NCBI GenBank assembly: GCA_033807775.1
Contig: CM066326.1
Span: 86,776,873-86,840,872, forward strand
DNA length: 64,000 bases
Origin: Saussurea involucrata
Lineage: Eukaryota; Streptophyta; Magnoliopsida; Asterales; Asteraceae
Reading direction: 5' to 3'
In this document: positions 23,420-31,820 of the stretch, piece by piece
How the letters are laid out: every line of letters starts with the position of its first letter
Numbering within the stretch: the stretch's first letter is position 1
Translations under genes and position numbers: made by a program
Notes under the pieces: model-generated
Database searches by the model: none
Told to the model about the DNA's origin: nothing
Seen by the model: the letters and a program-made list of their open reading frames with translations, nothing else

Positions 23420-26175
23420 TGTTGGCGTTATTTTCAATCCTCAAACCAATGAGATTGGCTCGTGTTCTAGCAAAAAGGCGAAATTTTATGGTTTATCGAG
23501 TGAAATGTGCAGGTATTCTAAAAGGTGGCAATCATCGAGAAAAGAAGCGAAAAATAGTCCAAACGATAGCTAAAGCGAAGCCCAACGGAAACCCAAGACC
23601 CGTGCCGACCCAGGACCCAGATCCGCGAACCAGAAACTGACCCACGCACCTCAGAAAACTGCGCGGTTTACAAACCGCGGCCAAAACCGCGGGACCCTCT
23701 GTTTCATTTTATAAACTTGGCGTTTTCCGGTTTTTAGGTTATCATTCGCACACGGACGACGACAGACGACTTGGGGGCGATTTTCAGAGGCTTTTCGGAG
23801 ACTTTAGAGCCACGATAGAGGATCGATCGAGGAGGAGTTCACGACGATAATCGGATTGGAGCCTTGAGAAGGGAGTCCATCATCACACTCATCACGTCCA
23901 CATTCATTATGTTTGCACGCACCAGTTTCCTTCCCTTTTCTTTTGTTTTATCTACCACCAACATGAACCAATCTTTAGATGTTGGGTGTTGGAATGAATT
24001 TGGTTTAAGCTTATAGACATGTGATTTGAACCTTTTATCAGTTTTTCCTAATTTAATGAAGCATGTGATTTAATCTTTAATGCTTTTGTGAGTTTGGTCA
24101 GCTTTCAATTGTTTTGTTGTTTTGCAATTAAGTTCGAGAAAACTAATTGTTAACTAGAACTAGAAATTGCATGCCTAAGGTGAGAAATTGGATAGAGATA
24201 TACCAAGTAAACCTTAGCCCCGTTGAAATCTTGAGTTTAATGGGTAATACCCCGGGTAAGTTCGTTAGTTAAATCCTAATTCCGTTAAATCTAGTTAACT
24301 TTATAAAACGAAGTTTAGGGTAAGTTAGGGTAAAATAATAAGTTAAAGGGGTATTGGACATTAGTGAATAGTGCAAGGTTTAAATGGTAAAATGGGATTT
24401 GATATTACCCCTTAGGATCTCAGATATTTCATTCAGCAGAAATATCAGTATGTGAGTGTGTGTTTGGAGACGAGAAGAAGCAGAAGAAGAGTTCGTACGG
24501 TTAAGGCTTCAATTGGCTTGGTTGGAAGCGATTTTGAGGTAAGTCCTTTATGTTTTATGTCTATAATCAGTAGTATTAGACTTCTATCGGATTAGAATGT
24601 TTAAATTGTAGTTGTATAGGTTTAATTTGGATCTGGGTAAAATGGAACCGACTGTGTTCTTGAGAGTCCCGGGGAAGTCCCGGTAGACTCCCGGTAGTGT
24701 CGACTTCCGGTATAGTGAACTCCCGGTATTACCAGCTCCCGGTACTGGAGAGTCCCGGTACTAAAGAGTCCCGGTACTGGAGAGTCCCGGTGCAGGAGTT
24801 TCGGTAGTTTTGGTGGTGTCCGGATATAGTTTCTGATTGTATTTTTGGATTAAGTTGCCCCTTGACCCCATCTGCTATCCGGGTAGCGGAACCCCCGTGA
24901 TAAGTCGCTGAAGGGAGAACTGTTGAGGATTAGATTTTAGTAGGCTTTATGTGTTTGACTAGTAAGGCGATATTTGTATTTAATCTGTTACAGATTCTGT
25001 GGATTTGGATTGAAAGACTGAATCTTTTGGAGAAAAGCTTGGAAGTGTTTATGGATAAGCGATCGAGGTGAGTTTTGCTTTAAAATGTTTTGAACTGGGA
25101 TACATATATATATATATGAGATGATTATGTGGTAGGAATATGATTATGTGTATATAAATGACAATATGATGTAATGAAATATATATTGTATTTATATAAG
25201 CTTTGCACTACACGAGTGCACATGTGTAGCCGGGTTCCGGTGTGCGGACCGGTGAGTAGTCGGGTTCCGGTGTGCGGACCGGTTGTTGATTTATTAGTTG
25301 GCTTGCTACCAACTAATATGGCCATTTGTGGAGGAATAAGGTGAAAGAGATGTACACGATGCACGAGTCTGTATTGGTATTTAAAATACGTGTGGTATGT
25401 TTATATTTTACGAAAGGATTACCAAAGGTTTATCTAAACTATTTTGATACAAAGGATTTACATAAAAGGTTTTATAATGATTTTGGAAAGGACCGGGATT
25501 AACTCACTAGACCCGTTTGGTCTAACCCTCATTTTGTTTTCAAAAATATGTTTTCCAGGTTAAGGATCGGCATGAGAGGATGAAGTGTAGGAAGCTTTTG
25601 ATGGATGTTGATTAGGAAGCTTTTATATATTTTGTAATGTCAAGACTAATGAGACCGTACTTGGTTTGTTACGTAACTTTTGTTGTAAATCAATGATATG
25701 TATGAATGTTATGTATTATGATGTATGTTATGGGATTTGGGTTGTTACATAATGTGTTTTGAATTCCATAGGTTGAGATCGAGAGATAAAACTTGGGTTT
25801 TTCAAGATAAAAACCGTTGTTGCTTGAGAAAGAACAACGGTGATTTTTAGAGATTGGGTATTCATTATACGGAATAACTGGTAATTGTTTTGAGTCAATT
25901 GTTTGTACGTAAAAACCTTAGGATTTCCAACCCTCAACTGTTTCTCTATCCGAAGTTTCCTACGTTGTTTACTGTCCTGTTTGTGATTTGTTTTCTTGCA
26001 ATTAATTAGTTAATACCAACAACTCAAATTTGCGATTGTTCAGTTAATAGAGTTTATAGTTATTGTGATACTTAGTTCCTAGTTCCATGTGTTCGATACT
26101 CGTACTTTTGTACTATTACTTGATTTCGACCCGTACACTTGCGGTTAGATTTAGGGGATGTGAAGCCGCCTATCA
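23420..26175 (+). repeat. 3' LTR of the Athila-like element, split by a solo LTR
   Basis: It starts TGTTGGCG directly after GGTTTGGGGT and ends TATCA. It resembles 17548-18803 throughout, except for the 24243-25749 insertion and a shortened GC hairpin. The final ~25 bases differ between the copies, which suggests age or conversion. Confidence 0.82.
24243..25749 (+). mobile_element. solo LTR (chromovirus type) inside the Athila-like 3' LTR
   Basis: The insertion interrupts an LTR that can be read whole in the other copy (18376-18400). Its borders are marked by a perfect 5-bp duplication, taatg (24238-24242 and 25750-25754). It ends TTGTTACA and starts GGTAATACCCC; the first T of the usual TG is missing or replaced. 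It is 1507 bp, has no Gag/Pol frame, no primer site and no second LTR, so it is a solo LTR left by recombination. A tandem block of CCCGGTA words lies at 24667-24795. A duplicated 40-bp unit with GGGTTCCGGTGTGCGGACCGG lies at 25230-25282. Confidence 0.9.
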
Positions 26176-27946
26176 GGACACGCCTTGGTACACAAACAAC
26201 GTGGCCTTTATCGATAGAGAGGAGGCACGACATCTGTCGAAGAGGGCCTGACGTTCCTCTCCTTCCACATCTGGGTCTAGTTCCTCATCTGACAAAGATG
26301 AGGAAGACGACGCGAGGCCGCCCACTTCCGATCGATATGTGCCGCCCACTTCCGATCGATATGAGGCGCCGCCTTCATCCTCCCATCAAGATTCGCCTTC
26401 CACCGAGCCATCTTGTGGCAGTTTACACCAGCTGTGGGACTACGTCCACGGGCCTCTAGACACACGTATTCAAGATCTGGAGGCCTTCGCCAGAAACTTT
26501 TTGGCAGTTCAGGTTAGTGTTTAACTTAATTTGTCGGCCACGATCTTTTAGTTTGTATATTAATATTACGTTCCATATTTGTTTTAGGTGTCGAGTACGA
26601 CGCCGATCTCCGCTCCGTTCGGACAGGGGGATACCGCAGACAGACTATTACAGGCCGGACATACCGGGGCCGTCGTATGTCACACCGCCACCACATACTA
26701 TGACTGTAAGTTATTTTGGTAGTTTTGGTTTAATTGTGAACATGATGAAATTGTACTTAAAACATCTAATAGTTAATTTTCAGTCGATGGGGTCGGGAGA
26801 GGACTTACGGTGCTCGAAAATTCTCGAGGACCACTTCTCGGAGCCGGAAGTTGACCCGATGGATGTGGTAGAACCTGATAGGCCGGTTCGGAATAGGAAA
26901 CGTTCAACATGGTTCGGTACCCCACTATTTACACGACAAAAATCTACCACGCCGCCCCCTGAAAAGAAAGCCATGCCAAAGGTGACAGCAAAGGGTGCAG
27001 GAAAGGGAGCGTGAAAGAAAGCGGGAAAAGGGAAAGATGGCTTCACCGGAGCGTCTCCGGCCTCAGAGATATTGAACCTGTGCCAGACTGGTGACCTCCC
27101 CCGCCTGATATTCATCCCTTACATCAACCTGGACATCACCCCCTGGTTTTCAAAGTATTGCTGGCAGTTGACCCTTTGGAGTCTAAATTAGAGGATGTGG
27201 TTAGTATTGAAGTTTAACTATAATTATATAATCAAATATATTTATATTACATGTCTAACCATCTATTTTTTGTGTATAGCATATCGATTGTTGGGTCGCC
27301 ATGCTCTTACATTTCCGTCAACCAGACACGAGGTGGACCATCATGCACACTACATTCTTTCCGTTCATGGTCCTTCCACATCAAGGCCCCGACTCCGTGG
27401 TTAACTCATGCAATGGTGTGGAAGGGGTTTCTTGGCGGGACGTCGATACTGTATGTAAATCGTTTTACTCTTATTTTATTTAAGTTGTTTGGTTGCTAAC
27501 TAAGTTGTCTAATATTGTAATATTTCAGGTGTACATCCCTATTTGCATTCATCCCAAACATTAAACATTGGGTGCTCGAAGTGTTTGAGTTTCGTCGTAT
27601 GTTGATGACCATATATGACAGCGACCCTGCCAGTATGTACACAGAGGCTTTGCATCAGCGTCTTGACACATTTAAAGATGAGTTGTCGAAGTTCTTTAGA
27701 CTGCTCGAGGACGTGGACCGTCGCGACAACTCATAGCACTTCCGTCACAAGTTCGACAGGAATGCACCACGCCAACAAGGGATGAATGCGGATTGCGGTG
27801 TCTGGGTATGTCGTAATGTCAGCATCTTGATTGAGGGCGATGTGGTAGATTTAGCCATTTCCCGCACCGAACGAGAGGCCATAGACTTTCGCATACATAT
27901 GGCGGAGACCATTTATGCGTATTGTGTTCCACGGCAAGATGATTAG
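26176..27946 (+). pseudogene. C-terminal half of the Ulp1-like (C48) cysteine protease gene, broken
   Basis: It continues the gene interrupted at 17548. Exon-like pieces read 'TPWYTNNVAFIDREEARHLS', 'SLHQLWDYVHGPLDTRIQDL' (then GT at 26515), 'DHFSEPEVDPMDVVEPDRPV', and a lysine-rich stretch. The peptidase part follows. Catalytic residues are visible: His in 'IKHWVLEVFEF' (27566-27568), Asp in 'IYDSD' (27617-27619) and Cys in 'ADCGVWVCRN' (27794-27796), with a Gln just upstream ('RQQGMN'). Ulp1 proteases cleave SUMO-like modifiers. Stops near 27012, a frameshift near 27545 and TAG near 27736 make it a pseudogene. The natural end is TAG 27944-27946. Confidence 0.8.
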
Positions 27947-28657
27947 GTTGTTTATGTAACATTAAATGATTGTTATTTTTAGTGTTAACTTATTTTGTTA
28001 AAGTATTTAAGTTGAAGTTATAATTTTGTTTATTGTTTTGTTAAACTATTGCACATATGAATACTTGAAGCCTAAAAAGTGTGACAAAAACAGTAAAACA
28101 TGCAACAACACTTTAAAAATCTCAACTACATAAAATGATAACCTAAAAACTAGAGGGACAAAAAATATAATTTTTTGATGATGAAGAGGAATCATGTGCA
28201 GAAGATGCATGGTAGTATGGGGAATCATGTGATGATGCATGATAACATGTACATGCATCATGATGATCATGCTCCTCTCGTGTTTCGCCATGCTCACTAT
28301 TACTAAATACCATGCTACCATAATTTGATCTTTCTAGTACCTAGTAAGTAGGTTTATGAAACTTGCGGTAATCCTAATACAAAGATTATTGGATGAACAA
28401 GCATTTATTTCTTGATTCACATGTGCATTAATCCTTAGATTACTTAAAGACTACTTTTCAGCCTAATGAAAGACATTTATTCATGAGCAGACTTCCTTTT
28501 GTAGACGAATCTTTCAGTTACTTTTTCAGTCGAATCTTACAGGCTCTTTTCAGACGAATCTTGCAGTGAACTATTCAGACGAATCATGCATGCAACTTTT
28601 CAGATGAAATCTTTGACCATATCCACATCCCTGATGAAGAACATACATTTTCACGGC

Positions 28658-28665
28658 TATAAGTA
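28658..28665 (+). promoter_or_regulatory. TATA-like box upstream of the small ORF of element B
   Basis: TATAAGTA lies 93 bases before the ATG at 28758, in the context 'CACGGCTATAAGTAGATGG'. Four repeats of 'CAGACGAATC(T/A)T' stand at 28503-28600 just upstream. Position and sequence suit a core promoter, but no transcript evidence exists. Confidence 0.45.
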
Positions 28666-28757
28666 GATGGCATGATGAAGTAGTAATTCACAACTTGCTA
28701 TCTATCTTTTATACCCTCTACACCGTTTACAAACATTCTCTCGTTTTTCTTAACACT

Positions 28758-28952
28758 ATGGCTGGAGGTTCAAGATCAAGGGGGAACAAGTCGGCGAATG
28801 GGGCTGGAACTTCACGTTCGGTAGCCTACCAACCACTGAACGATGGAGCTCGCCGGAGTACCTGGAAGGTACCAGAAACAGACGAGGAGTGGAGAAACTA
28901 TGGGCGAATTGCGGCCGGTTATCCATTCACGGCAGAGGAGGAAGAAGATTAG
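28758..28952 (+). CDS. small ORF (64 aa) next to the right TIR of element B
   Basis: ATG 28758 (context ACACTATGGCT, close to the plant optimum) opens a 64-codon frame. The product starts with a Gly/Ser/Arg-rich stretch ('MAGGSRSRGNKSANGAGTSR'). It continues 'YQPLNDGARRSTWKVPETDE' and ends in an acidic tail 'FTAEEEED'. I do not recognise a domain. The frame is intact although the neighbouring Ulp1 gene is broken, and a TATA-like box sits upstream. An upstream in-frame ATG exists at 28695, but the codons between look non-coding. It could be a real element gene, the surviving first exon of something larger, or a chance frame. Confidence 0.5.
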   Translation: MAGGSRSRGNKSANGAGTSRSVAYQPLNDGARRSTWKVPETDEEWRNYGRIAAGYPFTAEEEED

Positions 28953-29523
28953 GAGATGGCATGCGAGAATTACCACTTCGATAATGACAGAATTACCCCA
29001 CCAATGTATCATTGTATCCATTTCGGTTGGGAAGATGATTTGCAATAACTGATCTTTTAATTAATTTCCTTATTAAATAACTTAAAATGGGGAAAACATT
29101 TTCTTTAATTAATTTCTATATTAAATACATTAAAATGGAAAGGAAACAATACATTAAAAACCTCAACTATATAAAATGATAACCTAAAAACTATAGGGAC
29201 CATTTATGTTTTTTTTAAATTTGCCTCAAACTGGAGGGGCCAAAAATGTAAATATGGTAAAATCGCGGGACTATCGCGGGATGAGATCGTGGGACAGGGC
29301 CCAAAAGTGGTCCCGCGGGCTTACTTGGGGGGGGAATGTTGCAGCCGCGGGGTTTCTTGAGGGGCCATAACGGGACAATTGGCCAAAGACGGTGCCAGGT
29401 GGTGCCACGTCCCGCGATCGCGGGACCCACTGCGAGATTTTTGGGTATTTTAGCAATTTCGGCGAGAAAATGAGTATTTTTGGCAAGTCAAAGTCAAACT
29501 TTGGGTATTTTAATTAAATTCTC

Positions 29524-30110
29524 TTGATTAAATAAATAAATATTTTAATTTAAAACCAATAATAAAATATAGAAAATGAAAATGTGAAGACATTCAATGC
29601 TACATTTTCTATTTAAAAAAAATTCAAAAATCTCACAAAATTTTAAAGTCTCAATGGTGGCCTCTCCTTAACTCACTCTCTCACAATCTTCTTTATATAT
29701 ATATATATATTGATATATTGATTAATTGATTAATTGATTGATTGTTATGTATCTTAATAAAATAAATTCATATAATATTTTACTCATTTAACCTTACAAA
29801 GTAAAATAAATAAATAAACTCATTAATAATAATAAAATAATCATCGTTATCAAATAGTGATTCTAATTTTAAAAAATATGTGAACGTTGAATTTATTAAA
29901 TTATGGGTTGATTAAATAAATAAATACTTTAATTTAAAATCAATAGTAAAATATAGAAATTGAAAAGGTGAAGACATTCAATGCTACATTTTCTATTTAA
30001 AAAAAATTCAAAAATCTCACAAAATTTTAAAGCCTCAATGGTGGTCTCTCCTTAACTCACTCTTTCACATTCTCCTTTATATATATATATATATATATTG
30101 ATTGACTGTA
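29524..30110. repeat. ~400-bp tandem repeat array, right part
   Basis: It resumes the array seen at 13740-14672 ('TTGATTAAATAAATAAATA', then 'CTCAATGGTGG(C/T)CTCTCCTTAAC' at 29650 and 30033). At least four units existed before element B inserted. Confidence 0.85.
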
Positions 30111-30290
30111 TAGTTTTTGATCTATTTTTTGATTTTTTTCCTGAAAACATGTTTTTAAAATAAATACATTTCAAAATACTATCTAAACATGTATATTAAA
30201 GATATGTTTTCTAAAATGACAAATCGAACGAAATTACATTTATTCAGATGCAGTTCGTCTAAATGACATACATAGTATTATATATATATA

Positions 30291-30647
30291 GGGGTGGTAT
30301 CGGGTACAAACCAAATAAATTGTACAAACCGTACAAACCCATTTCCACCAATCACGTAACTTTTTTTATCCATAAGGGTATTTTAGGGCTTTTAGCATAT
30401 TTTTTAATTTATTTTTTTAAATATATTATTTTACCCTTTGTAACTGTTAAATGAAAAACTAAATTCATCGTCCGACACCGACGACCGGAAAATATAGATT
30501 CATGAAGCCAAATTATATATTCATGAAGCCAAAATATAGATTCATGAAGCCAAATTATATATTCATGAAGCCAGCTTACAAATTCATGAAGCCAGATTGA
30601 GTTTGTAGGGTTTGTACAATCCATTTGGTTTGTATTTGATACCATCC
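30291..30647. mobile_element. MITE in a (TA)n microsatellite
   Basis: The arms GGGGTGGTATCGGGTACAAACC and 'GGTTTGTATTTGATACCATCC' are inverted repeats that end exactly at (TA)n on both sides. Inside are five ~24-bp tandem units built on 'ATTCATGAAGCCAAATTATAT' (30497-30600). Confidence 0.8.
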
Positions 30648-30665
30648 TATATATATATATATATA

Positions 30666-30789
30666 GGGTCTCCTTCTTTTGTTAACTTTTTCATGTATTG
30701 CATATATGCACATCGGGGCATTGCATATATGCACATATTACAATTGCCTGATGTGCATATATGCACTGGTTAACAAAAGAAGGGGACCC
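30666..30789. mobile_element. 124-bp MITE in a (TA)n microsatellite
   Basis: The termini GGGTCTCCTTCTTTTGTTAAC and GTTAACAAAAGAAGGGGACCC are inverted repeats, with TGCATATATGCACAT palindromes inside. Both ends abut (TA)n (30648-30665, 30790-30807). It sits only 18 bases after the previous MITE. Confidence 0.85.
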
Positions 30790-30829
30790 TATATATATAT
30801 ATATATACGTGGCAAAATGAATAAAGAGG

Positions 30830-30976
30830 TGACAAAATATGTCTTAGGAGTTGTTTGTTTGCCTCTTAATGATTCCATTCAGAGACAATGTCTGGAATCA
30901 AACAAGAATTGTTTGGCAAAAAAAAGAATCATGCCACATGCCTCTGAGCGATTTTTGAGTCCAGTAGAAGACGTTA
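30830..30976. mobile_element. left piece of a MITE split by the retrotransposon
   Basis: 'GGAGTTGTTTGTTTGCCTCTTAATGATTCCATTCAGAG' resembles the start of the MITE at 52347 ('GGGGCTGTTTGTTTACCTCTTAATAG'). Its continuation after the retrotransposon is at 37574 ('CGTTATCATTCAGAGCC'). The right end was not fixed. Confidence 0.5.
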
Positions 30977-31758
30977 TGTCAGGATCGATTCTTAACAAGA
31001 ATTAAACTTCTTAGAAACAGAATTTAGAGAATCTTGCGGAATAGAACTCTAAATCAATTAAAGAACAATCAATAGAATTCAACACACTGTATATATCAAA
31101 CTGTATTACTCACAAGCTTTACACCAAACCTCAATCTTGTTGAACAGGCTCAACAAGACGACTTCTACTTCTCTAGAAATAGGGTTCTTACACCTTGAGG
31201 TTAAATCTCTCTGAAAAACAATATCGAATTGCTTTTCACACGTATATTAACTCGTCTATCATCTATCGTATGTCGTGTGTCTTCTAATAGCTATCTATCA
31301 ATACTATTTATACAGAAATAATTACAAGATAACTACCAAAAGTAAATTGATCTTCTGAATCTTCGTTAAACATATCTTGATCAATTCCTTCTATGTCTCC
31401 AAAAGTATTGCATACCAAACTTATCAAGTCAGCAGTATTAACCTTCATTCTTCATGAGCAGTACTAACAATCTTCAGCAGTATTAACCGATTTCATCTCC
31501 AGCAGTATTAACATTACTCCAGCAGTATTAATCATGAGCAGTACTAACAGATATTCAATTATGCACCAGCAGTACTAACCTTGACTTGCAGTAGTAACTG
31601 TGTCTAGCAGTAGTAACCCTGTCTAGCAGTAGTAACTTCGTCTAGCAGTAGTAACCTTGTAGTATTAACTTTCTTTTGGCAGTATTAATGTAGACTTAGC
31701 AGTAGAAATCATGGACTAGCAGCACTATCCATACTTAGCTCATTTTCAGTTCCCAACA
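30977..31758 (-). repeat. 3' LTR (in element orientation) of the minus-strand retrotransposon
   Basis: Plus-strand ends are TGTCAGG and CCCAACA. Read on the minus strand, the U3 half carries about 16 copies of a 12-bp word (GTTAATACTGCT, GTTAGTACTGCT, GTTACTACTGCT). These lie between 31730 and 31425, upstream of TATAAATAG at 31312-31304. Confidence 0.9.
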
Positions 31759-31772
31759 ATCTCCCCCTAACT
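31759..31772 (-). other. polypurine tract of the minus-strand retrotransposon
   Basis: On the minus strand AGTTAGGGGGAGAT directly precedes the LTR start TGTTGGG. It is the expected plus-strand primer. Confidence 0.8.
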
Positions 31773-31820
31773 TGACTTTTAGGAAAAGAAGTCAAGTTCT
31801 TCAGATGATGCTTCCAAAAC

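Larger units (their letters stand above)
17548..26175 (+). mobile_element. Athila-like gypsy element with gag and protease but no RT/RNase H/integrase
   Basis: Two related LTRs (17548-18803 and 23420-26175, the second enlarged by a 1.5-kb insertion) bracket a primer site matching tRNA-Asp, a gag-protease frame and a purine-rich tract (GGTTTGGGGT) before the 3' LTR. Between the protease stop (21175) and the post-pol region ('GGTGGGAGGCAACCCACC', 21214-21231) there is no reverse transcriptase, RNase H or integrase. The element is thus a non-autonomous deletion derivative. It splits the DUF1985/Ulp1 pseudogene: 'LLPMDTERDM' lies on the left and 'TPWYTNNVAFIDREEAR' on the right. A clean 5-bp target duplication is not visible, and the 5' LTR begins TT instead of TG, so the left edge may have decayed. 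Confidence 0.85.
14673..29523 (+). mobile_element. MULE-type TIR element B (14.85 kb) carrying DUF1985/Ulp1 pseudogene and a small ORF
   Basis: Inverted termini (GGGAATTTAATTAAAATACCC / GGGTATTTTAATTAAATTCTC) extend about 260 bp and include a perfect 18-bp palindrome in each arm (14769-14786 and 29409-29426). A perfect 9-bp duplication, ttgattaaa, lies at 14664-14672 and 29524-29532. The flanks rejoin into one unit of the local ~400-bp tandem repeat, which confirms the borders. Inside are a DUF1985 segment (16510-17540), an Athila-like insertion (17548-26175), the Ulp1 protease half (26176-27946) and a 64-codon ORF (28758-28952). No MURA-type transposase is seen, so it needs one in trans. Ulp1-bearing non-autonomous MULEs (Kaonashi/KI type) are known in plants. 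Confidence 0.92.

Noticed and set aside
17548..26180. Search for a 5-bp target duplication of the Athila-like element
   Set aside because: Flanks (ccact / ggaca) do not match, so the insertion is supported by the split gene and LTR pair only.
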